Assembly: GCA_015665275.1 (NCBI GenBank)
Contig: JADFAL010000036.1
Coordinates: 1 to 64,000, forward strand
DNA length: 64,000 bases
Origin: Flavobacteriales bacterium
GTDB lineage: Bacteria > Bacteroidota > Bacteroidia > Flavobacteriales_D > Crocinitomicaceae
Reading direction: 5' to 3'
Shown here: positions 27,641-35,458 of the stretch, one piece after another
Position numbering within the stretch: position 1 is the stretch's first letter
How the letters are laid out: each line of letters starts with the position of its first letter
Position numbers and translations under genes: made by a program
The notes under the pieces: generated by a model
Seen by the model: the letters and a program-made list of their open reading frames with translations, nothing else
What the model was told of the DNA's origin: nothing
The model's database searches: none

Positions 27641-28120
27641 ATGAAAAATGTCCTTCTAACCTGCGCGTTTGCCATTTTAAGCTTCGTTTCTCAATCACAG
27701 CAATTATCCACTGTCTTTACGAATGATGTTTCCCGTTGGACCTATGAATCGATGGATTTCCACACTAGCTTTACCAACGACTGGGACAATTGGTCGTGCT
27801 CCGGAACGGACATTCGCACTGATTTCACAGAAGATTGGGACCGTTGGAGCATTGGAGATGTAACTTTAAGAACAGTTTTTAGTGACGACTGGGATCGCTG
27901 GGAAATTCAGGGGCATGGCATGACAATTCAAGTGCGAACTACCTTCCATGATGATTACGAAAGATGGGATGTTTCTGGAGATGCTGAAGGCACCATCCGA
28001 ACAGTATTCTCTGAAAACTACGAGCGTTGGAAAATAGATGTAGAAATGGACGATTTACACGAGGATGTGCAAATTGCCATTTTATTCGTAGCCATTTTTA
28101 CGGCATTCCATCTCGCATAA
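27641..28120 (+). CDS. Small exported protein of tandem Trp-rich repeats
   Basis: 159 residues. Signal peptide to about residue 20 (LLTCAFAILSFVSQSQQ). Six tandem units of 18-22 residues follow (about 24-140), with the pattern (T/V)xF-x-(N/D)D(W/Y/V)-x-RW-x-x, for example TDFTEDWDRWSI, TVFSDDWDRWEI and TTFHDDYERWDV. The last 15 residues are hydrophobic (IAILFVAIFTAFHL), possibly a membrane or export tail. I do not recognise the family. It lies 41 bases after the NatB-type permease, and may belong with that exporter, or be independent. Codon usage does not stand out. Confidence 0.8.
   Translation: MKNVLLTCAFAILSFVSQSQQLSTVFTNDVSRWTYESMDFHTSFTNDWDNWSCSGTDIRTDFTEDWDRWSIGDVTLRTVFSDDWDRWEIQGHGMTIQVRTTFHDDYERWDVSGDAEGTIRTVFSENYERWKIDVEMDDLHEDVQIAILFVAIFTAFHLA
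27707..28066 (+). repeat. Six tandem ~20-residue repeats (coding)
   Basis: Period of 18-22 codons; every unit holds a conserved Phe, an acidic pair, an aromatic residue and an (R/N)W dipeptide. The DNA units are diverged, so the repeats are old and held by selection on the protein. Confidence 0.7.
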
Positions 28121-28122
28121 AG

Positions 28123-28719
28123 CTATACGAGACGTTGTTTTAATAGAGAATTTTGGAAAGCATACCAAAATGATGTGATCGCATCTGGATCAACCTGATA
28201 TTTCTCAACGAGCGATTCAATACAGTCTCCTCGGAACAAATCCTCGTACCAATCCATTGAATTCCCTGTTTGGGGAACCGCAATCTCACGTTTTCTTACT
28301 TCAGACTCCAAGAACACCATGGATTGATCATCATTAATGTGGAATCCGTACTTGTGCACTGATTCAATTGATTCAATAATTTTCTCAACGTTGGTATTTT
28401 TCGCAAGAAACCCGCGCGCACCTAGAATAAGGCATTGCAGAACGAAATTTTTGGAATTGTGCATACTAAGCATGATGGCCTTGACATTTGGATACTTCTT
28501 CTCCAATTCGTTCAAAACTTCAATTCCGCTCATGTACGGCATATCCAAATCGAGTAATAAAACTGAAGGTTGTGCTTTTTCTAAAGCATCCATTATCAGC
28601 ATCCCATTTTGTGCCTCAAATACTACTTCGAATTGTGGTTCGGAGCCTAAAATAGAAACGAGACCTTTGCGCAGTAACTCGTGATCTTCAGCGATCGCAA
28701 TTTTTATTGGTTCTTCCAT
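28123..28719 (-). CDS. Response regulator (REC domain) with short C-terminal region
   Basis: 198 residues from ATG 28719 (MEEPIKIAIAEDHELL); the frame extends to 28776, but the family starts here. The receiver domain is complete: acidic pocket EDH, phospho-acceptor Asp in LLLDLDMPYMSGIEVL, signalling Ser in IMLSMHNS and the conserved Lys in GFLAKN. Normally this NarL-type receiver is followed by a LuxR-type HTH; here the last ~70 residues (after HINDDQSMVFLES) show no LuxR signature, although the alpha-helical stretch SLVEKYQVDPDAITSFWYAF may be a diverged one. No histidine kinase is adjacent. It converges on the repeat-protein gene. Confidence 0.82.
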   Translation of the reverse strand: MEEPIKIAIAEDHELLRKGLVSILGSEPQFEVVFEAQNGMLIMDALEKAQPSVLLLDLDMPYMSGIEVLNELEKKYPNVKAIMLSMHNSKNFVLQCLILGARGFLAKNTNVEKIIESIESVHKYGFHINDDQSMVFLESEVRKREIAVPQTGNSMDWYEDLFRGDCIESLVEKYQVDPDAITSFWYAFQNSLLKQRLV

Positions 28720-28907
28720 TAATTGTGAAAACGCCACAACAGTGTCAGAAGCGATTTGAAGTAGATTAAATCCCAAGAATTCACTTAAGAACGGTATGCT
28801 TAGTTTAAGCGATTAAATTACAAACAAATAGTGAATTTTATTACTAAATATTGATATTACAACAGGGCAAAAATCAAATAATCCTTTGAAATAATGACAT
28901 ATAGCGT

Positions 28908-28956
28908 TTTTTCTGCATGAAAAAATACGCACATATTACCATCAAAATACGTATTT
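28908..28956. promoter_or_regulatory. Palindrome cluster upstream of the response regulator
   Basis: AAATACGTATTT at 28945-28956 is a perfect 12-base palindrome. Just before it, GCGTTTTTT at about 28908-28916 is the near-complement of AAAAAATACGC at 28920-28930. The ACGTATTT/AAATACG half-site is thus present three times. The gap 28720-29018 contains no gene; these sites are about 200 bases ahead of the regulator start. Confidence 0.35.
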
Positions 28957-29018
28957 CTACTGAGTACTATTTCAAAGTTATACTAATGAGAAAAAACAGC
29001 ATTTAGCAATTACTTCTC

Positions 29019-29042
29019 AGTGCTCACGAGAGGAATCGAACC
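29019..29042 (-). repeat. Duplicate of the tRNA-Leu 3' end (possible attachment-site scar)
   Basis: 24 bases identical to 29160-29183, which is the 3' acceptor strand, discriminator base and T-arm of the tRNA-Leu gene. The copies are 141 bases apart in direct orientation. The fragment is downstream of the tRNA in the reading direction and has no 5' part of a tRNA, as expected for an integrase att site or partial duplication. No integrase gene remains nearby. Confidence 0.65.
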
Positions 29043-29123
29043 AGAAAAAGCAATGCTTTTGAAGACGAAGATTCGGAACGGAAAGTGATGGAATCTGAGG
29101 TACACGTCCAAAGTATGCGCGAT

Positions 29124-29159
29124 AAAAAAACAAAAGCGAACCATAATTGATTCGCTTTT
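29124..29159 (-). terminator. Rho-independent terminator of tRNA-Leu
   Basis: On the minus strand the stem AAAAGCGAA/TTCGCTTTT (9 bp, 10-base loop) begins right after the tRNA 3' end and is followed by a G and a run of seven Ts. Confidence 0.85.
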
Positions 29160-29161
29160 AG

Positions 29162-29243
29162 TGCTCACGAGAGGAATCGAACCTCCACGTCCTAAGACAT
29201 ACGCCCCTCAAGCGCACGCGTCTACCAGTTCCGCCACGTGAGC
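29162..29243 (-). tRNA. tRNA-Leu (anticodon GAG)
   Basis: 82 bases on the minus strand that fold as a class II tRNA. The acceptor stem is GCTCACG/CGTGAGC with discriminator A. The D-arm is GCGGAACTGGTAGACGC. The anticodon stem TGCGC/GCGTA encloses loop TTGAGGG, giving anticodon GAG. A long variable arm follows, then T-arm GGAGG-TTCGATT-CCTCT. CCA is not encoded. A matching promoter and a terminator flank the gene. Confidence 0.96.
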
Positions 29244-29262
29244 ATTTGATAAACAAGGACCG

Positions 29263-29292
29263 CAAATATAATTGATTGTCCCTTATTAGCAA
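29263..29292 (-). promoter_or_regulatory. Promoter of tRNA-Leu (TTG-N19-TATATTTG)
   Basis: Reading the minus strand, TTG (29292-29290), a 19-base spacer, and TATATTTG (29270-29263) match the Bacteroidota -33/-7 promoter in both boxes and spacing. The predicted start is about 12 bases before the mature tRNA. This is the best promoter in the window. Confidence 0.8.
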
Positions 29293-29441
29293 TATGGGAT
29301 GTACACTAATCTTCTATTAACTGAAAAGGGATCACCTTTTTTCGAAAAGTGTCAATTCAAAGTTAAAGAGCATATCTTCAAAGCTACACTCTTTCGAATC
29401 ATTCACTTTTTGCCAATCCTTACCTAGTTGCTCTTATGTAA

Positions 29442-29627
29442 GAATCACATATTTCTGTCATTAAGCAGTACCTACCAAACATGAATTCCAATGGAGTCCT
29501 TTTTAAAATGCACGAAAAAATTGGTGGATTTATGTTCCCGCTCTTTGCAAACAAGATCCCTTCGTTCGATGAATCGTTCGAGGCTTTTATTGCAGATCTT
29601 AAAAACAAAGCAGAAGCATCTGAATAA
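29442..29627 (+). pseudogene. Remnant of an SRPBCC-like (START/AHSA1) protein C-terminus
   Basis: The frame after a TAA at 29439 encodes 61 residues, including NGVLFKMHEKIGGFMFPLF, KIPSFDESFEAFIADLKNKAE. This resembles the last strand and long helix of SRPBCC-fold proteins, which ends most family members; upstream in the same frame are further stops and no start with a full fold. I read it as a decayed gene. The rest of 29244-29800 shows nothing else beyond the tRNA promoter. Confidence 0.4.
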
Positions 29628-29800
29628 GGGGTAAAACCAAAAAACGACCAATCTTGTGTATTCATCGATAAGCAGCCTTTACTCGACGACAAGTTTGTTT
29701 CGCTCACAAGTTCCGAGAAAAAAGAAGTCTACCACTCATCATTTTAATCCCACAAAACTGTTCGTTTTTGTGTAAATTGTACACCTAAACAAACTGTACA

Positions 29801-32197
29801 ATGCTAAAACTTTACTCAAAAGTGCTTCTGGCTCTCCTTATAGCCTGTGGTGCAAACGCCCAATTGAACATGAGCTTCGTTGGTCAATTGGATTATGATT
29901 CAGAATTTAATGGAGCCCGCGGAGACTGTAGCGATATCTGGGGTTACGTTTCTCCTTCAGGTCATGAATACGCGGTGGTAGGAAACCAAAATGGTACCTC
30001 CATTGTTGACATCACAACCGATCCAACCAATCCAACAGAAGTTTTCTTCTCTCCGGGCGCAACAACGATCTGGCGCGACATGAAAGTGTATGGAACTACT
30101 GCCTACATTACAAACGAAGGTGGAGATGGATTGAAAATTATTGATTTGAGTCCACTTCCCGGAACTTTGACTGCAGCAAACGTAACTCAATTTACCGGTA
30201 GTGCCTATCAATTTACAACGGCTCATAACATCTTCATCGATGTACCCGCGGGGCGTGCTTACATCACCGGAGGGAATAACGGTTGGATTGGGGCCATTAT
30301 TCTTGATCTTACACAAGACCCTTTAAACCCAGTTGAGTTGGGTGTCTACAATGATTATTACATGCATGACATTTATGTTCGTAATGATACATTGTGGGGT
30401 GGAGCCATTAACGATGGTTTCTTTACGGTAGCTGATGTATCGGACCCGATGAACACGTCAACCATGGCGACACAGATCACCCCAAGTACTTTTAGCCACA
30501 ACGTTTGGCTTTCGGATGATGGAAATACACTTTACACCACAGACGAAGTTGCAGATGCCTACATCGCTGCTTACGATGTTTCGGACCTACAAAATATTTC
30601 GGAAACTGACCGAATTCAGTCGAGCCCTGGGCAAGACGTTATTCCGCACAACACATTCGTACACAACACTGACTTCTTAGTAACTTCATATTACCGAGAC
30701 GGAGTAACCATACACGATTGTTCGAATCCGAATAACTTAGTTGAAGTTGGGTTCTACGACACCTCCCCGCTTACTGGAGACGGATTCAATGGGTGTTGGG
30801 GAGTTTATCCTTATTTGCCATCTGGATTGATTATCGCCAGTGATATCGAAGGTGGATGTTTCGTATTAGACCCGACTTACGTTGCGGCTTCTTTCCTGGA
30901 AGGAAATATTACAGACGCAAGCACAACGAACGCGATAAACAATGCCCTAGTTGACATTACAGCAGCTAGCGTTATCGACAACTCAGATTTATCGGGAGAT
31001 TACCTTTCGGGAGTAGCGACAGCAGGAACATATGATGTAACGTACTCGAAATTAGGATACGTAACTCAAACAATTAATGGAATCACTTTAACAAGTGGTC
31101 AAACAACCATTCAAGATGTGCAATTGGTTCCTCAAATCACATTTACACTGGAAGGTATTGTAGAAGATCAAAACGGTACTCCCATTCCAAACGCTCAAGT
31201 TGTGATTAGTAATTCGCAGCAAACTTTGACAACAACCACCAATGGATTGGGTGAATTCGAATTTCAAGGATTCCTTTCCGATGTTTACGATGTAACTATT
31301 GGAGTTTGGGGACACCACACGATCTGTTTGACAGGACAATTATTAGACTCAAACGGCGGACCTTATACCTACGTATTGGAACAAGGATATTCCGATTACT
31401 TCGATTTAGATTTGGGATGGACCGTTTCTGGAAATGCTCAAACAGGAGACTGGGAAAGAGGTATTCCTGATGGAACCACATACCAAGGAAATCCATCTAA
31501 CCCGGATGAAGATTCTGATGATTGTGGAAACATGGCATTTGTAACCGGAAACGGAGGAGGACAAGCTGGAAGTGACGATATCGATGATGGAGAAACTGTT
31601 TTAACATCTCCAATGATGGACTTGTCAACGTACCAAGATCCGTATATGTCCTTTGAACGTTGGTTCTTCAATGGTGGAGGACAAGGCGGAGGCGCACCGA
31701 ATGATTCAATCGTAATTGAGCTTTCAAATGGAACGCAATCAGCGGTGTTGGATTTTGCCATCTTCAACGATCCACAATTGAGCGAATGGGCATTCAGAGA
31801 TGTACGTGTTGAAGATTATGTTCCATTAACGGCATTCATGCAAGTGAAAGTGCGCGCAATGGATCAAGGACAAGGACATCTTGCGGAAGGAGGATTTGAC
31901 AACTTCTTTGTGCGTGATTCGATCATAGATGTTACTAGTGTTTCTGAACTTCCTTTGAACGATGTTACGGTATACCCGAATCCGTTCACGGATGAAATCA
32001 ATATCAGCTGGAATAAAGACTACAGCAATGTGACTGTAACACTTATCGAACCGGCAACAGGACGAATTGTGATGCGTGAAGCGCTAACAGAAAGTAACAA
32101 ATTGACTTTGGCGACTACGATTGCCAAGGGTATTTACATGCTCCAACTAACATCTAACGATCAACTCGTTGCAACAAAGCGTGTGGTGAAGATGTAA
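29801..32197 (+). CDS. Choice-of-anchor B family T9SS-exported protein
   Basis: 798 residues. Signal peptide 1-20 (VLLALLIACGANAQ). Residues about 25-365 form the choice-of-anchor B/LVIVD-type repeat domain: SDIWGYVSPSGHEYAVVG, TSIVDITTDPTNP, IWRDMKVYGTTAYITNEG, AHNIFIDVPAGRAYITGG and HNVWLSDDGNTLYTTDE. Two CarboxypepD-regulatory-like beta domains follow (~370-520), then an MAM-like region (LTSPMMDLSTYQDPYMSFERW, ~595-660). The final ~80 residues are a T9SS type A sorting domain (VTVYPNPFTDEINISW). So it is expected to be surface-attached or secreted. The biochemical role is unknown. Confidence 0.9.
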   Translation: MLKLYSKVLLALLIACGANAQLNMSFVGQLDYDSEFNGARGDCSDIWGYVSPSGHEYAVVGNQNGTSIVDITTDPTNPTEVFFSPGATTIWRDMKVYGTTAYITNEGGDGLKIIDLSPLPGTLTAANVTQFTGSAYQFTTAHNIFIDVPAGRAYITGGNNGWIGAIILDLTQDPLNPVELGVYNDYYMHDIYVRNDTLWGGAINDGFFTVADVSDPMNTSTMATQITPSTFSHNVWLSDDGNTLYTTDEVADAYIAAYDVSDLQNISETDRIQSSPGQDVIPHNTFVHNTDFLVTSYYRDGVTIHDCSNPNNLVEVGFYDTSPLTGDGFNGCWGVYPYLPSGLIIASDIEGGCFVLDPTYVAASFLEGNITDASTTNAINNALVDITAASVIDNSDLSGDYLSGVATAGTYDVTYSKLGYVTQTINGITLTSGQTTIQDVQLVPQITFTLEGIVEDQNGTPIPNAQVVISNSQQTLTTTTNGLGEFEFQGFLSDVYDVTIGVWGHHTICLTGQLLDSNGGPYTYVLEQGYSDYFDLDLGWTVSGNAQTGDWERGIPDGTTYQGNPSNPDEDSDDCGNMAFVTGNGGGQAGSDDIDDGETVLTSPMMDLSTYQDPYMSFERWFFNGGGQGGGAPNDSIVIELSNGTQSAVLDFAIFNDPQLSEWAFRDVRVEDYVPLTAFMQVKVRAMDQGQGHLAEGGFDNFFVRDSIIDVTSVSELPLNDVTVYPNPFTDEINISWNKDYSNVTVTLIEPATGRIVMREALTESNKLTLATTIAKGIYMLQLTSNDQLVATKRVVKM

Positions 32198-32220
32198 CAC
32201 AATAAGGTTTAAGTTACAAA

Positions 32221-32257
32221 CCGCCGTTTCTTCCAATGAAGAACGGCGTTTTTTTTT
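32221..32257 (+). terminator. Rho-independent terminator
   Basis: CGCCGTTTCTTC pairs with GAAGAACGGCG around CAAT with one bulged base, followed by nine Ts; 23 bases after the stop of the choice-of-anchor B gene. Confidence 0.88.
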
Positions 32258-32374
32258 GTCATAGCTTTATATCCTTAGAAATTCTTCCGTTGTCTTATTC
32301 TGACAAAACCAACGTATTCTTTCCTGACACTTAGGATAAACCGTTCCTACCGACATTTCTTCTTTTATCAGTTT

Positions 32375-32398
32375 TAATGTATAATATTTTTTACATTA
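32375..32398. promoter_or_regulatory. Inverted repeat, probable operator of the XRE pair
   Basis: TAATGTA, ten bases, TACATTA: perfect 7-base arms in the 200-base AT-rich leader of the membrane-protein/XRE gene pair. The start of the operon at 32462 is 64 bases on. Likely an autoregulatory site, by analogy only. Confidence 0.4.
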
Positions 32399-32461
32399 GG
32401 AATATTATTATTTACTTTGTGTAATATATAATTAACCACTAGTAAACTTAAACATACAAAA

Positions 32462-32908
32462 ATGAGCATCCAAGAGAAAAAAGCCGTATTCAATTTAATC
32501 ACTACCATTCTGTTCATGGGAGGGTATGTTCTGTACACATTCGGAATCTACGGAGCTATCAATATCCCTCAAATTCACGACCCTTCATTTTGGGGAGAAT
32601 TCATGTTAATCATGATGGGAGTAACCATTGTACTTAAGATTGTCTCCTACATCATCTTCTACATGATTATTTCGCAAGTTCACAAAGGTGAAGATCCGGA
32701 ATTTGAAGATGATTACGACAAACAAATCGAAATGCGCTCCGATCGGAACAGTCATCATTTGTTCATGCTTGGGTTTATCGGAAGTCTAATTCCATTGGCG
32801 ATGGGACATTCCATTGCGAACATGTTCATCATTTTGCTTTCGGCCGGGTTAATTTCTAGCATCGTTTCAGACCTTTCCAAATTGTACTTCTACAAAAAAG
32901 GAATTTAG
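32462..32908 (+). CDS. Four-helix membrane protein paired with an XRE regulator
   Basis: 148 residues with four predicted membrane helices (about 12-30, 43-66, 97-116, 118-138) and a charged loop (GEDPEFEDDYDKQIEMRSDRNSHH) after helix two. Similar small membrane proteins are often found ahead of small XRE regulators in Bacteroidota and Firmicutes; I cannot name this one's family with certainty (DUF2178-like). The XRE gene starts 2 bases after its stop, and the regulator probably controls this gene. Confidence 0.75.
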   Translation: MSIQEKKAVFNLITTILFMGGYVLYTFGIYGAINIPQIHDPSFWGEFMLIMMGVTIVLKIVSYIIFYMIISQVHKGEDPEFEDDYDKQIEMRSDRNSHHLFMLGFIGSLIPLAMGHSIANMFIILLSAGLISSIVSDLSKLYFYKKGI

Positions 32909-32910
32909 TC

Positions 32911-33162
32911 ATGAGTAAAGAACACATAACCAACAATATACGTACATTACGATTCTTCAAGGATGAAATGACTCAGCAGGAGTTGGCGGAATCTGTTGGA
33001 GTGACAAGACAAACCATTGTTGCTATTGAAAAAGGCAAATACTCCCCTACTTTGGAGATTGCGTTTCGTATGGCGCAAGTCTTTGATGTCCCTCTGGAAA
33101 AGATATTCACCTACGACGCTGAAAAAGATCATTTCAAGAAGGGCAAGAAAAAGAAATGCTAA
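32911..33162 (+). CDS. XRE-family transcriptional regulator
   Basis: 83 residues, almost entirely one helix-turn-helix domain of the Cro/C1 type: MTQQELAESVGVTRQTIVAIEKGKYSPTLEIAFRMA, with the recognition helix around TRQTIVAIEKG, and the downstream FDVPLEKIFTY common to this short class. A lysine-rich tail ends in Cys. DNA-binding, cytoplasmic. Its stop overlaps the next ATG by one base. Confidence 0.95.
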   Translation: MSKEHITNNIRTLRFFKDEMTQQELAESVGVTRQTIVAIEKGKYSPTLEIAFRMAQVFDVPLEKIFTYDAEKDHFKKGKKKKC

Positions 33163-33383
33163 TGACACGCTACGTTCACATATTTCGTACTGAATTGCAC
33201 GGTGCCGATTGCATCTCGAAACTTACCGAAGTTATGAGTAGCCATCCTAAAATTACCCGATGGCATCTTGATTTGGAAGATGTAGATAATGTTTTGAAAG
33301 TTGAAACGGAATCGCTTTCAGGAGCTTGCATCATATCCTTAGCAAAGGAAAAGCAAATCGTTTGCGAGGTACTACCCGATTGA
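33162..33383 (+). CDS. Small HMA-fold-like protein lacking the CxxC motif
   Basis: 73 residues from the ATG at 33162, which overlaps the XRE stop (TAATG); an ATG at 33156 in the same frame is inside the regulator. The order strand-helix-strand-strand-helix-strand with HIFRTEL, WHLDLEDVDNVLKVE and a final CEVLPD resembles the ferredoxin-like heavy-metal-associated fold. The usual CxxC metal site is absent, though a single Cys (HGADCISK) stands in that region. A regulatory or protein-interaction role is possible. Confidence 0.65.
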   Translation: MTRYVHIFRTELHGADCISKLTEVMSSHPKITRWHLDLEDVDNVLKVETESLSGACIISLAKEKQIVCEVLPD

Positions 33384-33435
33384 TCCTTTCAGGATTGAAT
33401 TTGTATCTTTCCATATCAACGATAATATCAGAAAT

Positions 33436-33918
33436 ATGATCCGTCTTTTTGGCGCAATACTACTTTGCTTATGTATGAATCCAGATGATTCGAATGCGCA
33501 AGATGACTCCTTTACGTTAATTGGAATCTGGCAAGAAGACCTTCCCATGATTGCCTCTGGCTGGTCTACCAATTATCAATTCTTTGAAGACGGGCGCGTG
33601 AATTTCAACCACAGCCAAATGGATTGCGGAGACAGTTTGATTTCGGAGACAGGTACATATACATTCAAGAAAGGCATCGTGAAGATTAAAATCAACTCGC
33701 TGACCTTTATTTCCGGAGGAGAATTGCAAAAAGCTACCGGTTCCTGCGGGTCGGAATACGAAATTGTAGGGGGAGAAATTGAAACCAAAGGCTACAAACG
33801 CAAAATGAAATTCAAAATCATTGAAGCAAAACCATTAGAAGATTATGACTACCTCGATCGAATAGTCATCAACGAAGTGAGTTGGTTTCGAATGGCGCAT
33901 AATCCTGAAGATTATTAA
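33436..33918 (+). CDS. Exported hypothetical protein, lipocalin-like
   Basis: 160 residues. Short signal peptide (FGAILLCLCMN, cut near SNAQ). The body reads as an eight-or-so-stranded beta protein: LIGIWQEDLP, YQFFEDGRVNFN, GTYTFKKGIVKIKIN, and an (S)CGSEYE segment; the first WxxD-like strand followed by F(x)DGRV recalls lipocalin-like proteins of this phylum. It has two cysteine pairs that could form disulfides in the periplasm. No function known. Confidence 0.7.
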   Translation: MIRLFGAILLCLCMNPDDSNAQDDSFTLIGIWQEDLPMIASGWSTNYQFFEDGRVNFNHSQMDCGDSLISETGTYTFKKGIVKIKINSLTFISGGELQKATGSCGSEYEIVGGEIETKGYKRKMKFKIIEAKPLEDYDYLDRIVINEVSWFRMAHNPEDY

Positions 33919-33954
33919 GAATAATTCCAAACGAAGATTGTCTATATTTAAGCA

Positions 33955-34446
33955 ATGGAATACACTGAAATCCTTATAAACATTCGTAAAATGGTACGCT
34001 CCATCAATGTGGAAAGTAAGCGTATTCAAAAGGAGCACGGATTGAGTATTCCGCAATATCTCTGTTTGAATTTTCTCAGCTCTCAAGAAGATTATCGCTC
34101 CACTTCCAAAGACATTGGAAATCACCTCAAGTTGAATCCGAGTACCGTGACAGGAATCATTTCTAGACTTGAATTAAAAGGGTATTTAGCGAAATTACCG
34201 AACAAAGGTGATCGACGATCTGTTTACATCTACCTGACTGCTCTCGGTGAAAAAGCAATTAATGCCGTTCCCGGAATTCTCCATGAAAAGCTGGAAGAGA
34301 AATTGAAAAAACTAGACGATTCCGAACTTAAGAATTTGCAGGAATCCCTTTCGCGTTTGGTCGAATTTATGGAAGTAGAAGACTTCGATGCTGCACCAAT
34401 GCTAACGACAGAAGTAAAAATTCCTCCTGCAAACGAATCCGAATAG
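33955..34446 (+). CDS. MarR-family transcriptional regulator
   Basis: 163 residues. The winged helix core is clear: LSIPQYLCLNFLSSQED, the recognition region STSKDIGNHLKLNPSTVTGIISRLELKGYLAK and the wing LPNKGDRRSVYIYLTALGEKAI, followed by a dimer helix (EEKLKKLDDSELKNLQESLSRLVEFM). This is the standard MarR order. Ends in a loose acidic tail. Its target is unknown; the ATP-grasp gene is convergent two bases away. Confidence 0.92.
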   Translation: MEYTEILINIRKMVRSINVESKRIQKEHGLSIPQYLCLNFLSSQEDYRSTSKDIGNHLKLNPSTVTGIISRLELKGYLAKLPNKGDRRSVYIYLTALGEKAINAVPGILHEKLEEKLKKLDDSELKNLQESLSRLVEFMEVEDFDAAPMLTTEVKIPPANESE

Positions 34447-34449
34447 CGC

Positions 34450-35352
34450 TTACCTATTCACCACGAATGACTGGATAGCCTTCGCACATGCGTCGGCAGC
34501 CGTATTACATTTTCGAAACCACAATTCCGGTTCAATTAATTCCAATTCTCCCAAAACAAGTTCATCCTGATTGTTCCAGAAAACATCTACGCGCGCATAC
34601 ACCGGTAGTTCGGGACATTGAGAAAGTGCGAACTCTGCAAATTCAATTTCTTCTGGAGAAGGCTGGTACTCGTGTAACGTTCCACCAAAATCATCTTGAA
34701 CCCGAAAATCACCTGATTTGGCTTTCTTCAAAATCGAATGACTGTACTTCCCGCCAAACAAGATGTATGAGACCTCGCCTTTCGTCGTAATTTGTTCTTG
34801 ATATTCTTGAAGCATCATACTCTCCTCTGCAATTAACTCACCATAAATTACTTCATAGTCAGAACTGTTCCCCGCTTCGAACTTGTAGGTATGTCTGGCA
34901 GCTCCTGAAACGGCAGGCTTCAAAATACACTGCGACCAACCAGATTCCGCAACAATTGATTCCAAACTCCTTGAGGAATTTCTCTCCAGATAGATCGTGC
35001 CCGGAATACGAACACCTTTGCTTTCCATCTCCTTCAGGTACTTCTTGTCCAGGTTCCAATAGATGAGTTCCTTAGAGTTGATCAATTTGGTTTGATGTTG
35101 TACCGCATCGAGCCATTTCGAAAACTCAGGAAAGCGCTCAAAATAATCCCATGTGGTTCGGAAAATGGCAAATTTTGTGGTACTCCAATCCATATCTGGA
35201 TCGTCCCAATTGGTTCGGTACACTTTCATTCCAAGGCGCTCGCACGCTTCCGCAAGTAGGCGGTCCTCGTCCAAAACGTTCTGTGTGTATTCGCCAATTT
35301 GCGAAGGAGTCACATACCGATGATCGGTTAAAATTGTCAAGTCGTACTGCAT
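34450..35352 (-). CDS. Stand-alone ATP-grasp enzyme (RimK/DcsG-like)
   Basis: 300 residues. N-terminal preATP-grasp part (YDLTILTDHRYVTP... FRTTWDYFERFPEF) and a core with LINSKELIYWNLDKKYL, ILKPAVSGAARHTYKF, and the metal/ATP residues in YARVDVFW and LGELELIEPELWFR, as in RimK-like and cycloserine-synthesis DcsG-type ATP-grasp proteins. These join a carboxyl group to an amine using ATP. No partner genes for a peptide or amino-acid pathway are beside it, so the substrate cannot be guessed. Confidence 0.85.
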   Translation of the reverse strand: MQYDLTILTDHRYVTPSQIGEYTQNVLDEDRLLAEACERLGMKVYRTNWDDPDMDWSTTKFAIFRTTWDYFERFPEFSKWLDAVQHQTKLINSKELIYWNLDKKYLKEMESKGVRIPGTIYLERNSSRSLESIVAESGWSQCILKPAVSGAARHTYKFEAGNSSDYEVIYGELIAEESMMLQEYQEQITTKGEVSYILFGGKYSHSILKKAKSGDFRVQDDFGGTLHEYQPSPEEIEFAEFALSQCPELPVYARVDVFWNNQDELVLGELELIEPELWFRKCNTAADACAKAIQSFVVNR

Positions 35353-35398
35353 GATTGAAAATTTAGGAGACGAATGTAATAAGAAAGACTTGTTTGGT

Positions 35399-35458
35399 AG
35401 AAAGTTGACAGTTTAAAGTAGAAGGATAATTGACCTTCTGCTTTCAGTCTTCTAATTT
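35399..35458 (+). repeat. AAAGTAGAAGG-type inverted repeat in the prfC leader
   Basis: AAAGTAGAAGG at 35416-35426 faces CCTTCTGCTTT at about 35434-35444 with one mismatch. The gap 35353-35649 also holds further related TTTC/CCTTCT stretches (35584-35610), and nothing coding. The related sequences elsewhere are described in the findings. Confidence 0.45.
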
